From positions 1 to 64,000 of the forward strand of contig NZ_CDDH01000074.1 in assembly GCF_000819725.1 (NCBI RefSeq): a stretch of DNA of 64,000 nt. The letters run 5' to 3'. The DNA is from Aeromonas australiensis. GTDB lineage: Bacteria; Pseudomonadota; Gammaproteobacteria; Enterobacterales; Aeromonadaceae. Shown here piece by piece: positions 42,766 to 51,770 of the stretch. How positions within the stretch are numbered: position 1 is the stretch's first letter; the number at the start of each line of letters is the position of its first letter. The notes below the pieces were generated by a model. It was not told the DNA's origin. It made no database searches and saw nothing but the letters and a program-made list of their open reading frames with translations. Made by a program: the position numbers and the translations under genes.

Positions 42766-44016
42766 TTAGCTGGCGTAGAGGGCGTTTATCTCGTCGGCCA
42801 GAATGGCGATGCCGCGACGCACCAGCTCCTCGCTCTGGGAGTAGTTGAGGCGGATGCACTCCTGGCTGTGGCGCCACTCGGGGTCATCGATACCGGGGAA
42901 GAAGTAGTGACCCGGCACGATCAGCAGATTATTCGCCTTCAGTCGCTCGTAAAGCTCCTGACAGTGGATCGGCAAGCCTTCAAACCAGAGCCAGAGGAAG
43001 AGGGCGCCTTCCGGCTTGTGGATATGGAAGCGTGGGTCGGGGATCGCTTCGCGCAGCAGCTGCACCGCTAGCTCCGCCTTCTGCTGATAGAAGGGCTTCA
43101 CCACTTGTTCGCTGAGGGCGATTATGTCGCCGCTCTCGATCATCGGGATGGTGATAGCGGGGCCCAGGCTGCCCGGCGCCAGATTGATGATGCCGCTCAG
43201 GTTGGTGATGGCCTGAATGATCTTCTCGTCGGCGATGACGATGCCGCAGCGGGTGCCCGGCAAGCCGAGCTTGGAGAGGCTCATGCAGAGGATGGTGTTG
43301 GCATTCCAGAATGGCTTGGCTTCGCTGAAGATGATACCCGGGAAGGGGACGCCGTAGGCGTTGTCGATCAGCAGCGGAATCCCCTTGTCGCGGGCGATCT
43401 GATCGAGGTGTTCGATCTCTTCGTCGGTCAGCACGTTGCCGGTGGGGTTGGTCGGGCGGGAGACGCAGATCACCCCGATATCGTCGCCCACCTGCAGGCT
43501 CTCGAAATCCACATGGTATTTGAACTGGCCATCGGGCAGCTTCTCGATGGTGGGCTTGTAGGCCACGAAGTAGTCGTCGGCCAGCGCCGAGTCGGCATAG
43601 CCGATGTATTCGGGGGCGAGCGGGAACAGCACCTTCTTCTTGCGGCCATCAGCAAATTCGCCCGCCAGCAGGTTGAACAGGTAGAAGAAGGCATTCTGGC
43701 TGCCGTTGGTCAGGGCGATATTGCGAGCCGAGATATTCCATCCCAGCTCCTTGCTGAGCAGGGCGGCCAGCGCTTTGGTGAACCTGTCTTTGCCTTGCGG
43801 GCCGTCGTAGTTGGCCATCGCTTTGACCAGCTCGCCGTTGTCGAGCAGGCTCTTGGCCTCGGCCTGAAAGCGCTCCAGCATGGCGGGGATCGGGGCCGGA
43901 TTGCCGCCACCCAGCATGATGGCGTCCGGATTGGTCAGCCCCTGATTGAGGTCATCCATGAGTTGGGTAATACCGGCGTGGCGAGTGAACTTCTCGCCGA
44001 ACAAGGAAAATTCCAT
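42766..44016 (-). CDS. avtA: Valine-pyruvate aminotransferase
   Basis: 416 residues, PLP-dependent class I aminotransferase. It exchanges amino groups between valine and pyruvate/alanine. The protein matches E. coli AvtA along its length as I remember it, for example FSLFGEKFTRHAGIT at the N-terminus, LFPLAPEYIGYAD, and the PLP-binding lysine region CMSLSKLGLPGTRCGIVIA. It is a single gene with its own terminator. avtA next to an ibpA-like gene near gyrB is also found in Vibrio cholerae. Confidence 0.95.
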   Translation of the reverse strand: MEFSLFGEKFTRHAGITQLMDDLNQGLTNPDAIMLGGGNPAPIPAMLERFQAEAKSLLDNGELVKAMANYDGPQGKDRFTKALAALLSKELGWNISARNIALTNGSQNAFFYLFNLLAGEFADGRKKKVLFPLAPEYIGYADSALADDYFVAYKPTIEKLPDGQFKYHVDFESLQVGDDIGVICVSRPTNPTGNVLTDEEIEHLDQIARDKGIPLLIDNAYGVPFPGIIFSEAKPFWNANTILCMSLSKLGLPGTRCGIVIADEKIIQAITNLSGIINLAPGSLGPAITIPMIESGDIIALSEQVVKPFYQQKAELAVQLLREAIPDPRFHIHKPEGALFLWLWFEGLPIHCQELYERLKANNLLIVPGHYFFPGIDDPEWRHSQECIRLNYSQSEELVRRGIAILADEINALYAS

Positions 44017-44097
44017 TCGGTGACAGATCCAGAGTCAGTTACGAAGATGTAGCACCATAGCTCAGTTTAAAAGCGGGTGTCGATCAAAAAGATGTGA

Positions 44098-44113
44098 CGT
44101 TCCACGTGGAACA
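44098..44113. other. parS: parS site upstream of avtA
   Basis: CGTTCCACGTGGAACA differs from a perfect parS palindrome only at the first base. It is intergenic, 82 bases upstream of the avtA start. Confidence 0.85.
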
Positions 44114-44308
44114 TGGTGCAAAAATCAAGGGTGGTTAAAAGCACCAACTGTTGGTTTAAAAATGACCGAGCGGAATGCGTTTTGCGACTCAATTTGCTAT
44201 CGAAAGATAGTTAATTTAAACAAAATCATCATGTTATGAATTGCGTGAGGATTGGCACAACTATTGGAATAGCTATCTGGTCATCCCAACCATACCGGAG
44301 CAAGCCAG

Positions 44309-44542
44309 ATGAAAAGCCTGATCGCTACCCTGATTGTGAGTGCCCTGAGCCTGAACGTGATGGCCAACGAGAACCCGCGGCCCGAGCTGGAGAGTGTTCA
44401 GCTGGAGCAGTATGTGCAGAGCGAGCTGCAGCAGGCATCCCATGCCGTGATACAGGATGCGCTGCACAACCTCAAGCCGCTGGTATTGGATACTCAGGTC
44501 GTGGAGGTGAGTTCAGCCGATGCGACTAACCCCGAGAGCTGA
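44309..44542 (+). CDS. Small exported protein of unknown function
   Basis: 77 residues. Clear signal peptide (MKSLIATLIVSALSLNVMA) and a mature peptide of about 58 residues, acidic and helical (LEQYVQSELQQASHAVIQDA). I do not recognise a family. Its last 17 bases overlap the 3' end of the convergent AraC-type gene. The ribosome site ggagcaagccag is moderate. Its promoter region is AT-rich. A periplasmic location is the only safe inference. Confidence 0.65.
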   Translation: MKSLIATLIVSALSLNVMANENPRPELESVQLEQYVQSELQQASHAVIQDALHNLKPLVLDTQVVEVSSADATNPES

Positions 44543-45296
44543 GGTAGCGCAGGGGAGTCTGTCCCGTATGTTGTTTGAAGAAGCTGATGAAGGCGCTGTC
44601 GCTGGAGAACTCCAGCGCAGCGGCAATCCGGCTGATGGACTCGCTTTCTGCCAGCAGCTCCATGGCGCGCAACAGCCGCCATTGCTGACGCCAGGCCTGA
44701 TAGCTCATGCCGGTCTCCCGCATAAAGATGCGGCCAATGGTCTTGTCACTGGCACCCACCCGTTCGGCCAGCCGATTGAGCCGATCGGGCAGGGCATCCC
44801 CCCGCTTCAACTGCTGTAGCCAGTCGCCCAGTCTGGGATCGCTCGGTAGCGGTAACTGCCACGACTCCCGCGGCGCCAGTCCCAACTCTTCCATAAACAG
44901 TGCTATCGTCCGTTGCTGCTGCTCTTGCGGTTTGTCCCACGGCCAGAGCGCCATCCGTTCGATCAGTTCGTGCAGTAGCGGATTGACCGCCAACACTTCC
45001 AGCGTGCCGGGCAACTCGGGGTGCGGCTGGAAGTAGAGGGAGCGGTAGGCCACCACACCACGCATCAGTACCCGGTGGGCAGTGCCCGCTGGTAGCCAGG
45101 CGGCGCGGGTGGGCGGCAGCAGGCAGACCCGACCTGCCAACTCCATGGTCATGCAGCCGGATTGGGCGAACAGCAGCTGGTGGCGCTGATGCTGATGCAG
45201 GCCCGAGTCGTGCCAGCCGAGGGCAGAGGCAATGCCGATCACGCTGCCCGTCAGCTGGTCGGGGTCAAAAGGGTGATCGGGAAGAATAAAGGCCAT
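44526..45296 (-). CDS. AraC-family transcriptional regulator
   Basis: 256 residues. An N-terminal cupin-like sensing domain (about 10-110; LHQHQRHQLLFAQSGCMTME) is followed by two helix-turn-helix motifs (about 160-250; LAERVGASDKTIGRIFMRET and SISRIAAALEFSSDSAFISF). It resembles the NimR/YeaM kind of small AraC proteins. It is divergent from an MFS drug exporter across 92 bases, which is probably its target. Confidence 0.9.
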   Translation of the reverse strand: MAFILPDHPFDPDQLTGSVIGIASALGWHDSGLHQHQRHQLLFAQSGCMTMELAGRVCLLPPTRAAWLPAGTAHRVLMRGVVAYRSLYFQPHPELPGTLEVLAVNPLLHELIERMALWPWDKPQEQQQRTIALFMEELGLAPRESWQLPLPSDPRLGDWLQQLKRGDALPDRLNRLAERVGASDKTIGRIFMRETGMSYQAWRQQWRLLRAMELLAESESISRIAAALEFSSDSAFISFFKQHTGQTPLRYLSSRG

Positions 45297-45388
45297 ATGT
45301 CCGATTTTTGATGTTTATAGTCCTATTTATTGTAATCAGACAATCGGCATATCTCTAGAATGGCGACCTCTTATGAAGGAGGTTGGTT

Positions 45389-46516
45389 ATGAACAACAAG
45401 TTGCCACCGCTCTGGCTAGTGGTGGGATTGATGATGTTTCCCCAGATTGTGGAGACTATCTACAGCCCGGTACTGACCCACATCGCCACCCAGTTTCAGG
45501 TGAGCGAGGGGCAGGCATCCCAGACCCTGTCGGTCTATTTTCTGGCGTTTGCGGTGGGCGTGGTCTGCTGGGGACGGCTCTGCGATCTCATCGGGCGCCG
45601 TCCCGCCATGCTGGCGGGTCTGCTTACCTATGGTGTCGGCACCCTGCTGGCGCTGCTGGCTAATCAGTTTGAAACCCTGCTGCTGGCCCGGGTTATCTCG
45701 GCCTTTGGTGCCGCGGTGGGATCCGTGGTGACCCAGACCATGCTGCGCGATAGCTATCAGGGCAGCGAGCTGGCGCGGGTCTTCTCGGTAATGGGCATAG
45801 CACTCTCACTCAGTCCGGTGCTGGGGCTGCTCAGTGGCGGCCAGCTGGCGAGCGGGTTCGGCTATCTCGGGGTGTTCAGCGGTCTGCTGGTACTGGCAGT
45901 AGGTTTGCTGCTGGTGACCTGCTGGCAACTGCCGGAAACCCGTCCGGCCACCAGCCAGCGAGTCGCACTCTGGCCGCTGGCACAACGGATGGTGCGTGAT
46001 GCAGCCTTGTGGCGCAGTGCCATGCTGGTCGCCCTGTTCAACACCATGCTGTTTGGCTACTACAGTCTGGCTCCCTTCCTGTTTGCCGGATTGGGATTGA
46101 GCACCGGCGAGTTTGGTTACTCGGGGGTCTTGTTGGCGCTGGCGACCCTGCTTGGTAGCCTGCTCAACAAGCATCTGCTGGGAAGAGGGTGGCTGCCGTC
46201 CTCTCTGGTAAGACTTGCTTGCGCTCTGGCGCTGGTCGCCGGGCTGCTGGTCTGGGTGACTCAGGCCAGCCTCTGGTTCCTGTTGCCCATGATGGGAATC
46301 GTGGTGGCCTTCGGACTGGCGATCCCCAACGTGCTGAGTCAGGCGCTGTTGGCCTATCGTGAGGTAGCAGGCAGTGCTGGCGCCCTGTTCGGGCTTGGCT
46401 ACTACCTGCTGCTCAGTCTGGGGTTGGCAGTAGCGGCCGGATTGCAGGATCTCGGTCTGTTACTGAGTGGCTGCGGTCTGCTAGCACTGCTTGGCTGCGG
46501 GCGCCGTTCCACGTGA
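45389..46516 (+). CDS. MFS transporter, DHA1 (Bcr/CflA-like) drug exporter
   Basis: 375 residues, about twelve membrane helices. The motif A region in loop 2-3 reads GRLCDLIGRRPAMLAG, and the N-terminal TIYSPVLTHIATQFQVSEGQ resembles Bcr/CflA exporters. The start at 45389 follows aaggaggttggtt; a TTG two codons earlier is rejected. The TGA stop codon lies inside a parS site (cacgTGAaac), so the last codons are constrained by ParB binding. Substrate unknown; control by the divergent AraC protein is likely. Confidence 0.9.
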   Translation: MNNKLPPLWLVVGLMMFPQIVETIYSPVLTHIATQFQVSEGQASQTLSVYFLAFAVGVVCWGRLCDLIGRRPAMLAGLLTYGVGTLLALLANQFETLLLARVISAFGAAVGSVVTQTMLRDSYQGSELARVFSVMGIALSLSPVLGLLSGGQLASGFGYLGVFSGLLVLAVGLLLVTCWQLPETRPATSQRVALWPLAQRMVRDAALWRSAMLVALFNTMLFGYYSLAPFLFAGLGLSTGEFGYSGVLLALATLLGSLLNKHLLGRGWLPSSLVRLACALALVAGLLVWVTQASLWFLLPMMGIVVAFGLAIPNVLSQALLAYREVAGSAGALFGLGYYLLLSLGLAVAAGLQDLGLLLSGCGLLALLGCGRRST

Positions 46517-46520
46517 AACA
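46505..46520. other. parS: parS site overlapping the MFS gene stop codon
   Basis: CGTTCCACGTGAAACA, one base from the parS class sequence and identical to the site at 40309. It straddles the end of the MFS gene and is about 170 bases from the left end of the mobile element. Confidence 0.8.
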
Positions 46521-46565
46521 CCGCGAGTATCCATAGGGCCATCGGTTACCTACCTAAAAAAAGAA

Positions 46566-46588
46566 GAAGCTGACCCGAGGTCAGCTTC
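46566..46588 (-). terminator. Terminator reading on the minus strand, probably gorA's original one
   Basis: gaagctgacc-cga-ggtcagcttc with a run of seven A residues to its left (T on the minus strand). No gene ends nearby on the minus strand except the element's cargo gene, 280 bases away. Removing the element would place this hairpin about 150 bases after the gorA stop, so it is probably gorA's native terminator. Confidence 0.6.
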
Positions 46589-46870
46589 GATATCAAGGGG
46601 TGCCACCTTTCTACAATGCTGGGGAGAAAGCTTGCTATTGCGAGGTCAACGCATAGTGACTGACTACCTACACAGATTGACTATGAAATAAATCTGGAAA
46701 TCCTTGTATGATAAGGCTTAGTGGCCTTTTCCAGAAAAATAGTAATTTTTTGCTATTTTTCCTATTTTTCAACTTTTGATAGCCCAATTTTTCCAGAACT
46801 CCCCCCTGATAGATGACCACCCTTTCACTTGTCGAACAGGTACATTGATTGAATCATGAATTGTACTGCT
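46589..46870. other. Left junction of the element
   Basis: No gene is visible here. The first 97 bases look like chromosome. From 46686 the sequence becomes very AT-rich and holds the left inverted repeat, a palindrome ccttgtatgataagg at 46702-46716 and two copies of ttttccaga (46727-46735 and 46789-46797). An inverted pair catagt/actatg (46650 and 46679) lies just outside. Confidence 0.55.
46686..46700 (+). repeat. Left inverted repeat of the element
   Basis: aaataaatctggaaa; its complement tttccagatttattt matches the right repeat tttccagatttactt at 14 of 15 bases. Confidence 0.6.
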
Positions 46871-49246
46871 TCAATCTTGGATACTAATACCGTAAACAGA
46901 CCTGACATATCTGTCATACCTCAAGCAACTAGAGCGAGCTAGTAACCGTTGTACGTTGACATCATAGAAACCACCTTCGGGACTGGAAATTTTGAACGGG
47001 GATAATAGAATCTGGTCAGTAACCTGCCCAAGTTGCCTCATAAGGTCAGAAGCTTGCCCAGCTAAGTTGGCTAATTTACTAGGATCGCGGTTATTGTTAA
47101 CAACCATCTGATCCATGGTTTTAAGCAATTTTCTAGCAGTGGAAAAATTACCTTGAGATTTTCGAAAAGTACCTAAAATTGCTTCGTCAATCGGCAATGA
47201 ATTAAAAGTATTATGAACATTATCCCATGGGTAAGTCGCAATTCCTTGCGATCTATGTTGAGCTTTCATCATCTCATTCCATCTTGATCCGCTATCAGTA
47301 ACTACTACAGAACCTGTCACTTGAGCAATTAGTAACGCCATTTCATAGTTAGGTGCCATTCTGGATAACATGATCTGTCCACAATCCTTAATATTGGCCT
47401 GTTGTAGAATCACAAGTGGTGATGATTCTGCCTCCTGCTCGAATAGTTCTATCGTTTGAGTTGCATGATCGTTATCAAGCCCAAATTGACTCATCAGAAA
47501 CTGTATTTTTTCTTCTCTTGGAAGCATATATGTTGAGTTCAATAAGTCTTCAATACACATTTGAAGATGTAGACGATGATCCTGTTCATTTAGAATGTCT
47601 TGCTCCATGCCACGTTTACTCGCTATATCCATCACGGCTCTCATTAGAGGCATGTCAAACTCGGCTGGATCAGGAATCAAATTAACCAATCCAAAATAAA
47701 TATAGGGCTCCAGTTGAAGCATGAACAATAAGTCTTTTAAGGCTTGATATTTGTATCTGGATGGATTTTTTATTGGACTAAATTCTGGATTGACGTTGTT
47801 AGGGTTGGTTATTGGTGTCTCAATTAAAAATTCATCAAACATTGATGCCATTGGCAATGCATTAATACTAATAGTCCGAGTATCTAGTGAGCCGCTATAT
47901 AAACCTCTAAATTTTCCATCAGACTTTGGCAGTAGTGAATAAACATCAGTTTCGCGAGGCCACAAAATAGAGTAATACTCGTAAATAGTTTTAATCTGAT
48001 TATCTGAAAGCTCTTTTCTTACATCAAGCCATGTTTTACCGGTATCGAGTCCGAGAACATCACGGATGCAGTTACAAAACATCAAATTTCGCTCTCGGAT
48101 GCTGACAGCACTCCATGTTGTGCGCAATTCAAGAGGGGTTTCTCGACAGCAATTTTTATATTTTTTACCACTTCCACAACCACAAAAATCATTACGGCCT
48201 AAGAGAGACTCATCAAGATCTTTTTTTAGGTATTTGTTTTCTGGTGTTGTTCTACCGAATTCATCCTGATAGTGAACTGTTCCATCTTCAAATTGAGCAT
48301 ACATTTCTCCACCAAAAATCACACCTTCTTTCGGTGGTAACAAGACGTGCCTTAAATCAGCCCAGTCACAAGTAACGTTGTGCTCGGGGTATAGCCATTC
48401 CTCTTTACCTGCGGCAACTGACACTTGTGCTCTACTTTTAATGATGTAGTTAATTTTTGTGACTTCATCAGCAGTTAGCTTTCGTGTATTAATAAATTCA
48501 ATCGTGTTGACCATGCTATGACGCATTCGGCCTGGGTTAGTGCGTTGTTCAAGTGGGTTTACGTTTTCAGGATCCCGAGCATATTCAAGATTTGTTAGAA
48601 TCAGGCAACGATTTTTATCTAGTGGAAATATCGTTTGAGACCCTTTTAGTGCAATGTCAGGGTCATTCGGGTAATCACATAACTCCGAGTCGGGTGGACA
48701 GGAATAGTTATAAATGGTGATCGGGTGATCTGATAGTACGAATTTAATATCTGAATTTTCAGCTGACACCAACTCTCGCACACCTTCTGCCCACAACGTA
48801 CAGTGTATAGAACGTAATAACTGCATTTCAGTCATTAACTGTTGTTGGTTAAGTTCATGGTATTTACTTCTAATCCAGTCCAAACCTTTTGGTGTTCGAA
48901 GCTTCTGTGCATCTAAGTAAATAAAGAAATCGTTAAAATTATTGTGCCACTGGGCCTGATCGTCGGTTAGAAATGCACGAATAGCTTTGGAGCCATTATG
49001 ATCTATTGGGCCAAATAACTTCCGTTCTATATCATCGCTTACATCTTCACCGAAGAGAGTTGAGTAGAGATGTTCCCCATAGAACTGTTGAGCCGGAGTA
49101 TGCCATTTTTTAAATGTTTTCACCTTCACCTCACCATTAGGTAAGGGGAACTCCCGACGAGTTAAGTAGCAGAGCTGGTCATCACGATCGCTCATGAAAC
49201 CTTTCTGATGCCATTGTGGGATGTAATGGTTGTTTTTAGTTATCAT
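46871..49246 (-). CDS. Large DUF4238/SEC-C protein, element cargo
   Basis: 791 residues, last gene of the element operon, 20 bases after the coiled-coil gene, with ribosome site gaggttgatcgg. The N-terminal third is DUF4238-like: NNHYIPQWHQKGF at residues 5-17 and LSDHPITIYN at 171-180 are the hallmark motifs. A SEC-C zinc motif lies at about 350-368 (RNDFCGCGSGKKYKNCC; Cys355, Cys357, Cys366, Cys367). Residues 370-791 match nothing I know; no membrane helices or signal peptide are seen. DUF4238 proteins are scattered through accessory regions and are suspected of defence roles; neither the function nor a nuclease activity can be shown here. Confidence 0.8.
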   Translation of the reverse strand: MITKNNHYIPQWHQKGFMSDRDDQLCYLTRREFPLPNGEVKVKTFKKWHTPAQQFYGEHLYSTLFGEDVSDDIERKLFGPIDHNGSKAIRAFLTDDQAQWHNNFNDFFIYLDAQKLRTPKGLDWIRSKYHELNQQQLMTEMQLLRSIHCTLWAEGVRELVSAENSDIKFVLSDHPITIYNYSCPPDSELCDYPNDPDIALKGSQTIFPLDKNRCLILTNLEYARDPENVNPLEQRTNPGRMRHSMVNTIEFINTRKLTADEVTKINYIIKSRAQVSVAAGKEEWLYPEHNVTCDWADLRHVLLPPKEGVIFGGEMYAQFEDGTVHYQDEFGRTTPENKYLKKDLDESLLGRNDFCGCGSGKKYKNCCRETPLELRTTWSAVSIRERNLMFCNCIRDVLGLDTGKTWLDVRKELSDNQIKTIYEYYSILWPRETDVYSLLPKSDGKFRGLYSGSLDTRTISINALPMASMFDEFLIETPITNPNNVNPEFSPIKNPSRYKYQALKDLLFMLQLEPYIYFGLVNLIPDPAEFDMPLMRAVMDIASKRGMEQDILNEQDHRLHLQMCIEDLLNSTYMLPREEKIQFLMSQFGLDNDHATQTIELFEQEAESSPLVILQQANIKDCGQIMLSRMAPNYEMALLIAQVTGSVVVTDSGSRWNEMMKAQHRSQGIATYPWDNVHNTFNSLPIDEAILGTFRKSQGNFSTARKLLKTMDQMVVNNNRDPSKLANLAGQASDLMRQLGQVTDQILLSPFKISSPEGGFYDVNVQRLLARSSCLRYDRYVRSVYGISIQD

Positions 49247-49266
49247 CCGATCAACCTCAAAATCAA

Positions 49267-49725
49267 TTATTTTATTGCTGTGATCATGCCGCGTTTTAAT
49301 ATAATCAGTTCCTCTTTCAACTCTGCATTTTCGTACTCCAGAGCACTGATTTTAGCTAGCGCTTTGACGAGCTTATCATTTAATTGATGCTGAGCAGCAG
49401 CAAACAATGCTAGCTTGTTTTTTTCAGCCTCGTACTTCTCCTTGTAGTTCGTTTTAATTCGCTTTTGCTCGTTGAGCTTGGCTCGCACGGCTTGAATCTC
49501 TGGCACTACCTGGTTGCCTCTATCTGTAGAGATTTTTGCTTTGGCGGCTTTTACTTTGGCAACAAACTCAGGGTAGTAATAGCCGCTACCATTGCCTAGG
49601 TTAGCCTCCTCCTCTACAGCTCTGACGCTGAGTTTGCGGCTCTTAGGGATACGTTTAGGCTGACCTTGTATGATGCGTTCCAACGCCGCCTCTAAGACCA
49701 TTAAGGTGTTCTCACTTTTGTTCAT
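49267..49725 (-). CDS. Small coiled-coil protein, TnpC/DUF6262-like
   Basis: 152 residues. A basic N-terminal part (about 10-60) resembles a helix-turn-helix region of TnpC/DUF6262 proteins (KRIPKSRKLSVRAVEEEANL). A long coiled coil follows, from about residue 85 to the end. In Tn554 the small TnpC protein aids transposition with the two recombinases. The start overlaps the stop of the third recombinase by four bases (ATGA), so a shared job is likely. Family assignment is by layout and weak resemblance. Confidence 0.7.
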   Translation of the reverse strand: MNKSENTLMVLEAALERIIQGQPKRIPKSRKLSVRAVEEEANLGNGSGYYYPEFVAKVKAAKAKISTDRGNQVVPEIQAVRAKLNEQKRIKTNYKEKYEAEKNKLALFAAAQHQLNDKLVKALAKISALEYENAELKEELIILKRGMITAIK

Positions 49726-51770
49726 ACTGTCGTTACCTTAAGTTCAGGCTCAAAGGGGGTATATATTATGCCAAAGTCTGACATTACATTTTCTGCTGCT
49801 CGTATCTGAGTGATGTAATGGCTGCGTTCGGTCACAGAAATATCGTCACCTGACGCCATATAAGCGATTAAACTGTTGTGTTTTTTCTGCCACCATTTGG
49901 CTTGTTGCTCGTCAATAATGCTACTGCCAGAACCACAATCTACGCAAAATTGTGGTGTGACCACACCATCCATATCGCAGTCGTATCCCGACTTACAATA
50001 GCTGTGCATAGAGCCATGAAGGGTTAGTTTCCCCTCTTTAACCGCTTTGTAAATCACCTCCCAAGAGCCATAAATGGTTGGCACATCACCGCGCATCTTC
50101 ATAATGGCCTTACCATGGGTTCCTGACAGTGTTTCATCCGAGTGCCATTGCTTGAAAATTTTATTTGCTGTGCATTCGGCATTAATGTCAGCCAACAAGT
50201 TACGCATCTTGTCATCAATTTTTAAATTGTGCAGACTAGCTAGTTTGCCGCCATTGGTGTACCACTCCGTCATAGACAGATATAGATGCTTAAACTGTTG
50301 CTTAAGCGCAACCAAGGTGCCAAAGCGGTTTTTAATACAATAAAATGCCAACGTGCGCCGAAATTGGTGTGGAGTCAAAGGCCAAGGTTGCCCTGGTACT
50401 ACGTCCTCTTTCACGCGTACCAATGATCGAGGATTAGACATAAGGCACTCTTGGTAGTCGGCTTCGGTAACAGAGAAATCAAACTGCCGACAAAAGCGCT
50501 TTAATCGCTCACTCCAATTGTTGATAAGTACAGGAGGTATTGAGCGTTTATATTGATTTACCCATAGTGTATTAGCGTATTTTTCATTCGGGTAGTTAAC
50601 GTATTTTCGCCAGTTTTCCGTAAGTACGGTCATCAGTTCAATGGCAATTTTTGATGATGCAGCCGTCACCCATGTTTCACGCTTTTCACCGAGCTTAAAG
50701 CTGTGAGATTGCAGCATGTGGTAATCCCGCCCCTCGAACGTATCTTTGTAGTAACAGCCAGGAGCCAGTTTATTCAGTTCCGAGTCTCGCATTCCACTAA
50801 AGCCGCCACAGATAATGTAACTTGCGGTGATGAGATTTGATAAGTAACGTTGAAAATGGTCTCCATCCGTTAATTTAATGTTGGGGAGTTTGTTGGCTAA
50901 AGTGGATAGAATTTTTCTCTGCTCTTGAGGTTTGTTATCTACGATTGCAGAGGCATATTTATGTCCGTCGATGCATCCATCAGTATTCATAAAAGCAAAT
51001 GTTGCGCCAAGTTTAATCTTCACATCCAATTCGCGCTTAGCTGCATTATAGTTGTCTTGTAGAGATTTTTCGGTGTCTGCAATGAGTTTCCGGTGTGGGT
51101 AAGCACCCTCTACCAACTCAATCGCTTTACCATAGATGGCATCACATAAGCGCTCTGGAATCACGAGAGTTTGTTGCACTTCCTTCAAACTTAGGGACTT
51201 CGATTTTATATTGCTTTGAATATAAGGTAAGCCCAATTCTAACCTGTGCCACGAGGCAAGGTCTGTCGCAGTATTAATTGAAATCAAAGTTTGTTCGAGA
51301 GCGCTTTGGGAGCAATTTCTGGCTATCAAATAATTCTCAAACTCTACCCAGACGTTTGACTGAGATAGTGCGTTTAGGGAATAGTGATTGCTTTTAAATA
51401 AAAATTGGTAAGCGCGTTTAATTGCTGAAAGCCGAGTGTAGACACTCGAAAATTTCACTGCTTTTTTATTCTTAAGACTTTTATTAAACAACCAACCATA
51501 TGTGATCAGTTTAAGCTCTCGTTGCAACTTTGGCGTATGGTCAAACTCTTTAAAGTTAAGGTTGTTCGCACTTTTATTTCGAGAAAAGGACATGCAATTC
51601 CAAACGCTTTGTCCAAAGCTGGCGGTAACCTGACCATCTCTGTCTTTGCAGACTGTGACAATATCAAGTTTGTCAAATTGTCCTTCATGGTAGAGTTTGA
51701 CCACATCGATATCTTGAACTTTATGCTGCTCAGGAAAGTTGTTGGAATAGAGGTGTGATGTGTCCATCAT
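49722..51770 (-). CDS. Tyrosine recombinase 3 of the element
   Basis: 682 residues. It has a complete catalytic set in the C-terminal half: Arg328 (FSGMRDSELNKL), a lysine near 359-363, His468 and Arg471 (TPHQFRRTLAFY), His495 (QFKHLYLSMT) and the nucleophile Tyr504 (EWYTNGG). After the catalytic domain an extension of about 175 residues carries a cysteine cluster (Cys592, 598, 609, 612) likely to bind zinc. The start (ATGATG at 51770) overlaps the stop of recombinase 2 by four bases. A frame open to 51827 is rejected. Confidence 0.87.
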   Translation of the reverse strand: MMDTSHLYSNNFPEQHKVQDIDVVKLYHEGQFDKLDIVTVCKDRDGQVTASFGQSVWNCMSFSRNKSANNLNFKEFDHTPKLQRELKLITYGWLFNKSLKNKKAVKFSSVYTRLSAIKRAYQFLFKSNHYSLNALSQSNVWVEFENYLIARNCSQSALEQTLISINTATDLASWHRLELGLPYIQSNIKSKSLSLKEVQQTLVIPERLCDAIYGKAIELVEGAYPHRKLIADTEKSLQDNYNAAKRELDVKIKLGATFAFMNTDGCIDGHKYASAIVDNKPQEQRKILSTLANKLPNIKLTDGDHFQRYLSNLITASYIICGGFSGMRDSELNKLAPGCYYKDTFEGRDYHMLQSHSFKLGEKRETWVTAASSKIAIELMTVLTENWRKYVNYPNEKYANTLWVNQYKRSIPPVLINNWSERLKRFCRQFDFSVTEADYQECLMSNPRSLVRVKEDVVPGQPWPLTPHQFRRTLAFYCIKNRFGTLVALKQQFKHLYLSMTEWYTNGGKLASLHNLKIDDKMRNLLADINAECTANKIFKQWHSDETLSGTHGKAIMKMRGDVPTIYGSWEVIYKAVKEGKLTLHGSMHSYCKSGYDCDMDGVVTPQFCVDCGSGSSIIDEQQAKWWQKKHNSLIAYMASGDDISVTERSHYITQIRAAENVMSDFGIIYTPFEPELKVTTV

